From positions 1 through 5,549 of the forward strand of contig JALOOK010000341.1 in NCBI GenBank assembly GCA_025454445.1: a stretch of 5,549 nt of DNA. Direction: 5' to 3'. The translations under genes and the position numbers were made by a program. The number at the start of each line of letters is the position of its first letter. Within the stretch, counting starts at the first letter, position 1. This document shows, one piece after another, positions 1 through 5,366 of the stretch. The stretch comes from Oscillatoria sp. Prado101 (GTDB lineage Bacteria > Cyanobacteriota > Cyanobacteriia > Cyanobacteriales > Oscillatoriaceae). The notes under the pieces are model-generated. The model was not told where the DNA came from. It made no database searches and saw only the letters and a list, made by a program, of their open reading frames with translations.

Positions 1-1
1 G

Positions 2-322
2 AAAACCCAGCCAACCGCTTTGCAGTTGGCAATTAATCCCATTGTTTCACCGATTGTTATTCCTCCTGTCGGAGTCGCCGCTATCCTGATTTTCACGACC
101 CTGTTTCAAGACAATTTTTGGATGCAAGTGTCGATTCTTGTCAGCTTGTTGACTGTCATGTTTCTGGATCTTTTAGCTATGATATTCGCCGATAAAATTA
201 TCAAAGTTCCCGGACTGATGCAAGTTTTGAGCCTGACCAATGTAGTCCTGACGTTTGTCCAGGTGGCTTTGGCGATCCAAGTTATTTTGATTGTCCTAAA
301 AAATCTGGGGATTGCTCGATAA
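2..322 (+). CDS. MarC-family integral membrane protein, C-terminal part (5' end outside window)
   Basis: The open frame enters from the left edge and ends at TAA 320-322, giving 106 residues with no start inside the window. A TTG at 20 is in frame but lies inside the protein, so it is not taken as the start. Three strongly hydrophobic stretches are visible, roughly residues 12-33, 41-62 and 80-102. The first contains NPIVSPIVIPPVGVAAILI, which resembles the Pro/Gly-rich turn that opens the second half of MarC (UPF0056) proteins (family form roughly PLAxPxxxGPGAI). Six-helix MarC proteins are inner-membrane proteins of unsettled function; the name comes from a disproved link to multiple antibiotic resistance. 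What is visible fits the last three helices. The assignment is by pattern recall; another polytopic membrane family remains possible. A strong hairpin follows the stop codon by about 40 bases. Confidence 0.62.
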   Translation, partial: KTQPTALQLAINPIVSPIVIPPVGVAAILIFTTLFQDNFWMQVSILVSLLTVMFLDLLAMIFADKIIKVPGLMQVLSLTNVVLTFVQVALAIQVILIVLKNLGIAR

Positions 323-360
323 AAGATTATAGCGGTTTTCAGTTGGATGAAGTACACCCC

Positions 361-393
361 AGAAACCCGGTTTCTTTAAGAAACCGGGTTTCT
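361..393. repeat. 15-bp perfect inverted repeat (GAAACCCGGTTTC type)
   Basis: The arms AGAAACCCGGTTTCT (361-375) and AGAAACCGGGTTTCT (379-393) are exact reverse complements separated by TTA. The hairpin starts 39 bases after the MarC-like stop and could block 3' exonucleases or act as a weak terminator, although no T-run follows. The same two 15-mers occur again at 5452-5466 and 5494-5508, so this is an interspersed genomic repeat rather than a dedicated terminator. Confidence 0.9.
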
Positions 394-607
394 CAGTACC
401 TCACTCATACGAAAAACGGAATAATGAGTGCGGGAGCGTGTCACTTTTGCGAGTTTCCTGGCGAGGGCATTCCTCACGCAAGGGCAGACTTTCGCCCGCC
501 CGCGGTGGCTAATTGTAGAATGCGCTCGTCGCGTCTCTAGACCAGCCCGGATTCAAAAGTTCCCACCGGCACGCACAACCTCCCCCTCCGATTACCGCCA
601 CTTCCCC
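394..607. other. Intergenic stretch with no supported gene
   Basis: This lies between the hairpin after the MarC-like gene and the era promoter region. It contains a small inverted repeat, CACTCAT (402-408) and ATGAGTG (424-430), and C-rich DNA. Short open frames occur on the plus strand, but none has a convincing start or recognisable protein. I see no tRNA, riboswitch or clear -35/-10 pair here. Confidence 0.6.
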
Positions 608-613
608 TACAAT
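608..613 (+). promoter_or_regulatory. Possible -10 element (TACAAT) ahead of era
   Basis: TACAAT matches the sigma-70 -10 consensus at five of six positions and lies about 32 bases before the proposed era start. The bases where a -35 box would fall are C-rich and do not match TTGACA. A start near 620 would give a short leader carrying the ribosome binding site. It is weak support from a single hexamer. Confidence 0.3.
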
Positions 614-627
614 TAAACCAGAGACTC

Positions 628-636
628 AAAGGAGGA
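628..636 (+). promoter_or_regulatory. Strong Shine-Dalgarno site for era
   Basis: AAAGGAGGA is an almost complete complement of the 16S rRNA 3' end. It decides the era start: the gap from GGAGG (631-635) is 6 bases to ATC at 642 and 9 bases to CTG at 645, both workable. The ATG at 747 is more than 110 bases away, so this site would not serve it. Confidence 0.8.
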
Positions 637-644
637 CACAGATC

Positions 645-1580
645 CTGAATACCTCAGACTTCCCCCTCATCCCCCCCGCACCCGCCGGCTTCAAATCCGG
701 CTTTATTGGCATCATCGGACGCCCCAACGTCGGGAAATCCACCCTGATGAACCAACTCGTGGGGCAAAAAATTGCCATCACCTCGCCGGTGGCCCAAACC
801 ACGCGCAACCGGCTGCGCGGTATCCTCACCACCCCCGACGCCCAGCTGATTTTCGTCGATACCCCCGGTATCCACAAACCCCACCACCAGCTGGGAAAAA
901 TTCTCGTGCAAAACGCCCAAATTGCCATCGAATCTGTCGATGTGGTGCTGTTTGTCGCCGACGCTTCCGCACCCGCCGGCGGGGGAGATCGCTACATTGC
1001 CGACCTCCTCAGCGAAGTGGAAACTCCCGTCATTCTCGGACTGAACAAAATCGACCAGCAACCCCCCGATTCCCAGCGCCTTGATGACAGCTATCGCCAA
1101 CTCGCCGCCCCCCACAACTGGTCAGCCGTAAAATTCTCCGCCCTCACCGGCACCGGACTCGACACCCTGCAAACATTGCTGACTGACCGGCTAGAACCCG
1201 GACCCTACTACTACCCCCCCGATTTAATCACCGACCAGCCCGAACGGTTCATCATGGGCGAACTGATTCGCGAGCAAATTCTCCTGCTCACGCGCGAAGA
1301 GGTACCCCACTCCGTAGCCGTCACCATTGACCAAGTAGAAGAAACACCGGCAATTACCCGCGTTTTAGCCACCATCTGCGTCGAGCGCGACTCCCAAAAA
1401 GGGATTATAATTGGCAAAGCCGGCAGCATGCTCAAGCAGATTGGCACCGCCGCCCGCGAGCAAATGCAAAAATTAATCGCCGGCAAAGTCTATCTCGAAC
1501 TTTTCATCAAAGTTCGCCCCAAATGGCGGCAATCCCGCCTTCGCTTGGCAGAATTGGGCTACCGGGTGGAGGAGGAATAA
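645..1580 (+). CDS. era: GTPase Era, ribosome assembly factor (non-ATG start)
   Basis: Era binds the 3' end of 16S rRNA through a KH domain and couples GTP hydrolysis to 30S maturation; it acts in the cytoplasm and at the membrane. Counting from CTG 645 the protein has 311 residues, normal for Era. Visible motifs are G1 GRPNVGKST (25-33), the G2 region TTRNR (52-56), G3 DTPG (72-75), G4 NKID (134-137), G5-like SAL (165-167), and the KH signature around GKAG (257-260). The first ATG in frame (747) falls after the P-loop, so it cannot be the true start. Between the upstream in-frame stop (TAG 516-518) and 747 there is no ATG, GTG or TTG. CTG 645, or ATC 642, downstream of a strong ribosome binding site is therefore the best start. 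The gene is convergent with the alpha-E gene. Identity is secure; the start codon is inferred. Confidence 0.96.
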   Translation: MNTSDFPLIPPAPAGFKSGFIGIIGRPNVGKSTLMNQLVGQKIAITSPVAQTTRNRLRGILTTPDAQLIFVDTPGIHKPHHQLGKILVQNAQIAIESVDVVLFVADASAPAGGGDRYIADLLSEVETPVILGLNKIDQQPPDSQRLDDSYRQLAAPHNWSAVKFSALTGTGLDTLQTLLTDRLEPGPYYYPPDLITDQPERFIMGELIREQILLLTREEVPHSVAVTIDQVEETPAITRVLATICVERDSQKGIIIGKAGSMLKQIGTAAREQMQKLIAGKVYLELFIKVRPKWRQSRLRLAELGYRVEEE

Positions 1581-1585
1581 CCTGA

Positions 1586-1729
1586 TTTTAAACCGCAGAT
1601 GAACGCAGATAAACGCAGATATTGTAACATCTGCGTGCATCGCGTCTGCGGTGGCAATTTTAAACCGCAGATGAACGCAGATAAACGCAGATATTATACC
1701 ATCTGCGTTCATCGCGTCTGCGGTTGCAA
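1586..1729. repeat. Two tandem 72-bp copies of a CCGCAGATGAACGCAGAT-type repeat
   Basis: Copy 1 (1586-1657) and copy 2 (1658-1729) match at 68 of 72 positions. Each is internally palindromic: a left arm with ATGAACGCAGAT faces a right arm with ATCTGCGTTCAT (ATCTGCGTGCAT in copy 1), bounded by CCGCAG and CTGCGG, so each copy can fold as a hairpin. The block starts 6 bases after the era stop and ends 3 bases before the alpha-E stop, filling the convergent space. It may limit read-through in both directions. Short open frames through it (MNADKRR on one strand) come from the repeat and are not genes. Confidence 0.9.
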
Positions 1730-1732
1730 AAA

Positions 1733-2683
1733 TTACCGCACCGGCTCCAAAGCAAAGAACGTCTTAAAAATCTCGTTCCCTACCGCATTCACCTGCTGCT
1801 GCACGTCATAAACAAATTCGTGCAACCCCTTTTGAATGATTTCCTCAATGGTCAAATAATCCAGCTCCGAACGCAATCGCCCTAAAGCCCTTTCCACAGA
1901 ATCTCGCCAGGTTCCTGGAGGCGTCCCCGTAATTTGGTGGAGCGAGTCTTCCGCCCCTGACACGCAAAATCGAATCGCACGGGGAAACTCCCGATCCAAA
2001 ATCAGAAACTCCGCCACGCCGGTGGGCGTAATCCGGTGCTGGCACTTGCGATACATCTCGTAGGCGCTTGCGGATTTCAGCAAAGACATCCACTGAATTT
2101 CATCCAGCGTCGTGCCCACATCTTTCACCGAGGGCAGCAGGATATAATACTTGACATCCAGGATGCGGCTGGTCTTGTCCGCACGCTCCAAAAGACGCCC
2201 CACCTGACCGAAATGCCAGCCCTCATTGTGAGTCATTGTAGCATCCATGATGCCGGCAAACAAGTGGCTAGCCAGTTTCACCTGCGTGAAAAATTCGTGC
2301 AGCCCCGCTAAAGACTGTGCGGGGTCAGCCTCTTTCACCATCAGATAAAACGCATTGACTTGCTCCCACATTTCCGAAGAGATAATCTCTCGAATCGAGC
2401 GAGCGTTTTCCCGCGCCATCTGCAAGCACGACAGAATTGAGTTGGGATATTTGCTGTCAAACGTCAGGAACTGAATCGCTTTTTCTGCGGTGGCTTGACC
2501 GTAGCGCTCTTTAAACACCGGCAGATCGCCTGTTACCACGAGCAACGGCTCCCACTGCTGGGTGACTCCGGTGGGCGAGTCCAGTATCAGATTCAGATTC
2601 GCATCAATGAAACGGGCAATATTTTCGGCTCGCTCTACATAGCGGTTGAGCCAGTAAATTGAATTAGCAACGCGACTGAGCAT
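1733..2683 (-). CDS. Alpha-E (DUF403) domain protein, partner of the ATP-grasp protein
   Basis: The protein has 316 residues and is alpha-helical in character. It belongs to the alpha-E / DUF403 family, found beside circularly permuted ATP-grasp proteins and thought to assist predicted peptide or amide ligation; its biochemical role is not settled. Family hallmarks are the N-terminal MLSRVANSIYWLNRYVERAE, ARENARSIRE (90-99), LLERADKTSRILD (164-176), and FLILDREFPRAI (226-237). The start at ATG 2681-2683 is chosen because homologues begin at MLSRV. The frame stays open another 61 codons upstream, but that stretch is translated from a four-hairpin repeat and is not family sequence. No clear Shine-Dalgarno site is visible. 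It lies 186 bases downstream of the ATP-grasp gene on the same strand, probably in one transcript, and ends against the 72-bp repeats. Confidence 0.93.
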   Translation of the reverse strand: MLSRVANSIYWLNRYVERAENIARFIDANLNLILDSPTGVTQQWEPLLVVTGDLPVFKERYGQATAEKAIQFLTFDSKYPNSILSCLQMARENARSIREIISSEMWEQVNAFYLMVKEADPAQSLAGLHEFFTQVKLASHLFAGIMDATMTHNEGWHFGQVGRLLERADKTSRILDVKYYILLPSVKDVGTTLDEIQWMSLLKSASAYEMYRKCQHRITPTGVAEFLILDREFPRAIRFCVSGAEDSLHQITGTPPGTWRDSVERALGRLRSELDYLTIEEIIQKGLHEFVYDVQQQVNAVGNEIFKTFFALEPVR

Positions 2684-2711
2684 AATTTGGTAATAGGTAA
2701 TGAGCAATCCC

Positions 2712-2823
2712 CTCGTTCCCTGGCTCCGCCTGGGAACGCATACCCAGAGGCTCTGCCTCTTTCCTCTGAAAACACGAGGATCTGCCTCGTAAGAGCATTC
2801 CCAGCTGCTAGGCTGGGAACGAG
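2712..2823. repeat. Four-hairpin interspersed repeat with CTCGTTCCC/GGGAACGAG ends
   Basis: The ends CTCGTTCCC (2712-2720) and GGGAACGAG (2815-2823) are perfect inverted repeats. Inside are four consecutive hairpins: CGTTCCC...GGGAACG (2714-2738), AGAGGC-TCT-GCCTCT (2746-2760), ACGAGG-ATCTG-CCTCGT (2774-2790), and TTCCCAGC...GCTGGGAA (2798-2819). There is no coding capacity of its own. It sits between the ATP-grasp and alpha-E genes, so it would be transcribed with them and could affect message processing or stability. It resembles small non-autonomous repeats common in cyanobacterial genomes, by recall only. Confidence 0.88.
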
Positions 2824-2855
2824 AATATTTTAGAATTAATCCAACATCCGGGCAT

Positions 2856-2869
2856 CCAAAATCCAAAAT
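2856..2869. repeat. Two copies of the heptamer CCAAAAT
   Basis: CCAAAAT occurs at 2856-2862 and 2863-2869, directly after the ATP-grasp stop on the transcribed strand. It resembles the short tandemly repeated heptamers (STRR type) of cyanobacterial genomes. Two copies are too few to argue function. Confidence 0.6.
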
Positions 2870-4303
2870 TCAGTGAGTGAGTACCCAAGTGTCCTTGCTG
2901 CCTCCCCCTTGAGAGGAATTGACCACCAAAGAGCCTTTTTTCAGCGCCACGCGGGTTAAGCCGCCTGGATTGACGCAGATATCTTTGCCATAGAGAATAT
3001 AAGGGCGCAAGTCTACATGGCAGCCTTCAAAATGATCGTCTACAATGGTGGGCACCCGCGACAGGCAAAGGGTGGGTTGGGCGATGTAGTTGCGGGGGCT
3101 GGCTTGAATCCGCTGGGCAAATTCTTGCCGCTGTTCGGGGGTGGCGTGGGGTCCGACGAGCATTCCGTAGCCGCCGGATTCGTTGGCGGCTTTCACCACT
3201 AATTTGTCGAGATTCGCCAAAACGTGTTCTAGCTGCTTTGGCTCCCAGCACAAATAAGTGGGGACGTTGAGCAAAATTGGGTCTTCGCCGAGATAGTAGC
3301 GAATCATCTCAGGCACATAGGCGTAGATGACTTTATCATCTGCCACTCCTGTGCCGAGGGCGTTGGCAATAGCGACACGACCGGCTCGATAGACTTCCAT
3401 GATGCCGGGAATCCCCAGCTGGGAATCTGGGCGGAAGACTTTTGGGTCGATGAAGTCGTCATCAATGCGCCGGTAAACCACATCCACTCGCTTCAGCCCT
3501 TTGGTGGTGCGCATCTGCAAGTATCCGTCCGCCACGACTAAATCCCGCCCCTCCACTAGCTCAACCCCCATCTGCTGGGCGAGGAAGGAGTGCTCGAAAT
3601 AGGCGGAGTTGTAAATGCCTGGGGTGAGAACCACTACGGTGGGGTCGGCTAAATTCGCCGGTGCCAGATTCAGCAAGGTGTCCAGCAGGTGGCTGGGGTA
3701 TTCGTGCACCGGCTGAATCTCCATTGTGCTAAACACCTGCGGGAAGGTGCTTTTCATCACCCGCCGGTTCTCCAGCACGTAGGACACGCCGGAGGGACAG
3801 CGGAGGTTGTCTTCCAGGACGTACCACTGGCCATCTCTGTCGCGCACCAAATCGGTGCCGGTGATGTGACACCAAATCCCTGCGGGCGGCTTCAACCCGA
3901 CACAGGGTTTCAGAAAGCCCTTCGCCGAATAGATCAGCTCTCTGGGAATTGCGCCGTCGTCGAGAATTCTCTGCTGGTCGTATATGTCTGCTATAAATAG
4001 ATTTAGCGCGTGGATGCGCTGCTTTAGCCCTCGATCGAGCCACGCCCACTCGCCGGCAGACACGATGCGGGGAATGATGTCAAAGGGAAAGATTCTCTCC
4101 GTCCCCTGACTGTCACCGTAGACACTGAAGGTGACGCCTAGCTTAAACAGGGCGATTTGCGCCGCCTGCTGTCGCTGCTTGAGTTCCCCCTCACAGAGGG
4201 AATTGATTTTTTCTATCAAGGGTATCGCTTCTGGGCGGGGTTGGCCCTGGGCCAAAAACAGCTCATCGTAGAAATCCCCTGGGTCGTATGTATGAAATCG
4301 CAC
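2870..4303 (-). CDS. Circularly permuted ATP-grasp protein (DUF404/DUF407 type)
   Basis: The protein has 477 residues and matches the circularly permuted ATP-grasp type 2 family. ATP-grasp enzymes join a carboxylate to an amine through an acyl-phosphate; the substrate of this family is not established, but peptide or amide ligation is predicted. Hallmarks in order are YDPGDFYDELF near the N-terminus, GDSQGTERIFPFDIIPRI (63-80), the acidic block with GTDLVRDRDGQWYVLEDN (149-166) followed by R168 and PSG (170-172), VVYRRIDDDFIDP (275-287), ANALGTGVADDK (303-314), the glycine-rich VVKAANESGGYGMLVGP (359-375), DLRPYILYG (421-429), and GGLTRVAL (447-454) with SSQGGGSKDTWVL at the end. The start is GTG (4301-4303); no ATG is in frame upstream before TAA at 4340-4342. 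The alpha-E gene follows in the same direction, the usual arrangement. The family's frequent transglutaminase-like neighbour is absent from this window. Confidence 0.94.
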   Translation of the reverse strand: MRFHTYDPGDFYDELFLAQGQPRPEAIPLIEKINSLCEGELKQRQQAAQIALFKLGVTFSVYGDSQGTERIFPFDIIPRIVSAGEWAWLDRGLKQRIHALNLFIADIYDQQRILDDGAIPRELIYSAKGFLKPCVGLKPPAGIWCHITGTDLVRDRDGQWYVLEDNLRCPSGVSYVLENRRVMKSTFPQVFSTMEIQPVHEYPSHLLDTLLNLAPANLADPTVVVLTPGIYNSAYFEHSFLAQQMGVELVEGRDLVVADGYLQMRTTKGLKRVDVVYRRIDDDFIDPKVFRPDSQLGIPGIMEVYRAGRVAIANALGTGVADDKVIYAYVPEMIRYYLGEDPILLNVPTYLCWEPKQLEHVLANLDKLVVKAANESGGYGMLVGPHATPEQRQEFAQRIQASPRNYIAQPTLCLSRVPTIVDDHFEGCHVDLRPYILYGKDICVNPGGLTRVALKKGSLVVNSSQGGGSKDTWVLTH

Positions 4304-4342
4304 TTTTAGCCGTCCGACTTTTTCAACTATAGGAGTAAGTTA

Positions 4343-4415
4343 ACCGCTAAATCTCACCGGCAGTCTTCAATTCCTGCACTGCGCTGTTCCTCGAGTGGCC
4401 CTGGCGGTTAGCGGT
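4343..4415. repeat. Widely spaced 8-bp inverted repeat upstream of the ATP-grasp gene
   Basis: ACCGCTAA (4343-4350) and TTAGCGGT (4408-4415) are exact reverse complements 57 bases apart, within the probable leader of the ATP-grasp transcript. They could pair at the base of a leader structure, but an eight-base match at this distance may be chance. Confidence 0.35.
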
Positions 4416-4457
4416 ATCCCCTCATTGTAACTGCATTGGTTGCGGCTCCCTCTCGGC

Positions 4458-4466
4458 AGTATAACA
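4458..4466 (-). promoter_or_regulatory. Possible extended -10 promoter for the ATP-grasp/alpha-E genes
   Basis: Read on the minus strand this is TGTTATACT: an extended TGn motif followed by TATACT, five of six to TATAAT. No good -35 lies upstream, which extended -10 promoters can tolerate. Transcription would begin near 4451 and give a leader of about 150 bases before the GTG start at 4303. It lies after the C15-like stop codon, so it could separate the ATP-grasp pair from that gene. Confidence 0.35.
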
Positions 4467-4504
4467 TTTGTAACATAAGCCGGCCCGGCACTCTCCGCTT
4501 TCCC

Positions 4505-5017
4505 CTACAACCGTTTCATTCTGTGTAGAATTGATAAGAAGTCGGCAAGCACCTGCTGAGAATTTTTCCCGTCTAGGCGGGGGACGTGGACAAAGACGCA
4601 CCGGCTGGGCAGCTGCCGGTCGCGCAGGTGCTTGAGAACTGAATAGTACAGCCCCTCACAGACGAATTTCCCCGCTTCGTGGCTGATCTCTGTTGCGGCT
4701 AAGTTCTCCACTAAACCTTCAATGTCAGCCGCAGCCTTAATCACCTCGTATCCATTCTTGGCGCGGGACTCTACGGTTAATTTCTCTCGCGATTCCGCCA
4801 TGCCGCAGCAGATGATAGCATCAGGTTTCATGGCGTTGATTTGAGCGAGAACGCGATTTGGGGCTAGCTGGAAATCCACCGGCAGCTTCCGCAAGAATGT
4901 CAGGGAATCGCCGGGAAAGTGGCGTTGGGAGATTTTTTCTAATAAATCGTCTGATGAGTTGGATTTGTGGTGGGGGAGCCAGGTGTCAAAGGATGTGAGC
5001 AGGATTTTTCTAGTCAT
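4505..5017 (-). CDS. Pyroglutamyl-peptidase I-like protein (peptidase C15 family), short divergent form
   Basis: The protein has 170 residues, start ATG 5015-5017 and stop TAG. C15 enzymes are cytoplasmic cysteine peptidases that remove N-terminal pyroglutamate; canonical members are about 200-215 residues. The three catalytic positions can be placed: Glu83 in TVES, Cys120 in EAGKFVCEGLYYSVL, and His144 in VFVHVPRL. The order and spacing fit the family. The N-terminus differs: the usual Phe-Gly-Gly...Asn-Pro-Ser segment is replaced by TSFDTWLPHHKSNSSDDLL, and the glycine loop before the catalytic Glu reads GMAESREKLTVES. The substrate pocket may therefore differ, and real pyroglutamyl activity is not assured. 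The gene precedes the ATP-grasp gene by about 200 bases on the same strand. A consensus promoter about 245 bases upstream may drive it. No Shine-Dalgarno site is obvious. Confidence 0.85.
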   Translation of the reverse strand: MTRKILLTSFDTWLPHHKSNSSDDLLEKISQRHFPGDSLTFLRKLPVDFQLAPNRVLAQINAMKPDAIICCGMAESREKLTVESRAKNGYEVIKAAADIEGLVENLAATEISHEAGKFVCEGLYYSVLKHLRDRQLPSRCVFVHVPRLDGKNSQQVLADFLSILHRMKRL

Positions 5018-5121
5018 GGGTTTGTTAATGGCTAGTTGTTAATCGGGAGCATCCCTCTTTTTTATGATATACTGGTGTTACCTGGGTCTGTGCGGAATGC
5101 CGGTGTTTGTTGGGCGTTGCA

Positions 5122-5210
5122 CATCAAAAGGATAAAACTGTAGGGGCAATCCCCCTGTGGTTGCCCCCCGCACTTCGGAGGGGGCAGCTCCCGGGGGCCT
5201 GCCCCTACAG
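5122..5210 (-). terminator. Terminator-like structure on the minus strand formed by the 73-bp repeat
   Basis: On the minus strand the 11-bp stem of the repeat is followed directly by TTTTATCCTTTT (complement of 5126-5137), a U-rich tail typical of intrinsic termination. The loop is long (about 51 bases) but has inner stems. It would stop, fully or partly, transcripts from the consensus promoter at 5268-5296 before they reach the C15-like gene. Activity is inferred from structure only. Confidence 0.45.
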
Positions 5211-5261
5211 ACATTACCATCCGGCAATTGTGCAGCCCCATCAGTGCCTTGTTAAAATTTG
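5126..5261 (-). ncRNA. Candidate short RNA or attenuated leader
   Basis: A perfect-consensus promoter predicts a start near 5261 on the minus strand, and a hairpin with a U-rich tail predicts an end near 5126-5130, giving a transcript of about 130 bases. The only open frame inside (59 codons, 5062-5241) runs through the repeat and past the terminator, and looks accidental. The alternative is that this is simply the 5' leader of the C15-like gene. No known RNA family is recognised. Confidence 0.3.
5138..5210. repeat. 73-bp CTGTAGGGGCA...TGCCCCTACAG interspersed repeat
   Basis: The ends CTGTAGGGGCA (5138-5148) and TGCCCCTACAG (5200-5210) are perfect 11-bp inverted repeats. Inside, GGGGCAA (5143-5149) can pair with TTGCCCC (5161-5167), and TGCCCCC (5162-5168) with GGGGGCA (5180-5186). 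These pairings are mutually exclusive, so the element can adopt alternative folds. It is non-coding and looks like one of the small repeats frequent in cyanobacterial genomes. Confidence 0.88.
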
Positions 5262-5267
5262 CAAAAT

Positions 5268-5296
5268 ATTATATCACTTCCTTTGCCTAATGTCAA
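5268..5296 (-). promoter_or_regulatory. Perfect-consensus sigma-70 promoter
   Basis: On the minus strand TTGACA (5291-5296) is followed by a 17-base spacer and TATAAT (5268-5273). Both hexamers and the spacing are exactly consensus. Transcription should start near 5261 and run toward the C15-like gene, whose ATG is about 245 bases away. The 73-bp repeat lies between them. On the upstream side lie a palindrome overlapping the -35 box and a GGTGCC microsatellite. Confidence 0.75.
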
Positions 5297-5306
5297 GCCC
5301 CTGACA
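5291..5306. promoter_or_regulatory. Palindrome overlapping the -35 box, possible operator
   Basis: TGTCAAGCCCCTGACA has 5-bp perfect arms (TGTCA and TGACA) around a 6-base centre. It covers the -35 hexamer of the minus-strand consensus promoter, where a bound repressor would block polymerase. The arms are short and no regulator gene is adjacent, so this remains tentative. Confidence 0.3.
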
Positions 5307-5314
5307 TCGCGCTT

Positions 5315-5362
5315 GGTGCCGGTGCCGGTGCCGGTGCCGGTGCCGGTGCCGGTGCCGGTGCC
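5315..5362. repeat. Eight perfect tandem copies of GGTGCC
   Basis: The 48 bases are an uninterrupted hexanucleotide microsatellite. It would read Val-Pro repeats on the plus strand and Gly-Thr repeats on the minus strand, but no supported gene covers it. Perfect identity suggests recent expansion by slippage, so copy number may vary between isolates. It begins 18 bases upstream of the -35 box of the minus-strand promoter. Confidence 0.97.
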
Positions 5363-5366
5363 AGAG

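Noticed and set aside
504..567. tRNA-like stretch: GGTGG near 504 and CCACC near 563, with GGATTCAAAAG resembling a T-loop
   Set aside because: The T-arm stem does not pair, the D-arm and anticodon arm cannot be drawn, and the length is short; resemblance is superficial.
343..616. Two overlapping plus-strand open frames (343-540 and 428-616)
   Set aside because: They have no recognisable domain, start inside or just after a hairpin repeat, and show Arg/Pro-rich composition typical of translated intergenic DNA.
654..1115. Long minus-strand open frame opposite era
   Set aside because: It lies wholly within the era coding region and reads Gly/Val/Asp-rich sequence expected from the antisense of C-rich codons.
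1586..1729. CRISPR-like array
   Set aside because: There are only two units, the repeat spans the entire period with no variable spacer, and no cas gene is present.
1473..1811. Open frames on both strands through the 72-bp repeats (MNAD... proteins)
   Set aside because: They are translations of the palindromic repeat, not conserved proteins; such short hypothetical genes are a common annotation artefact.
2684..2866. 61-residue N-terminal extension of the alpha-E protein
   Set aside because: The extension is translated from the four-hairpin repeat, and the family begins at MLSRV, which coincides with an ATG.
3729..4049. Arg-rich open frames on both strands inside the ATP-grasp gene
   Set aside because: They overlap a gene with clear family motifs along its length and have no features of their own.
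5062..5241. 59-codon minus-strand open frame downstream of the consensus promoter
   Set aside because: It runs straight through the 73-bp repeat, has no ribosome binding site that I can see, and resembles no protein.
5107..5304. 65-residue plus-strand open frame
   Set aside because: It is largely translated from the 73-bp repeat.
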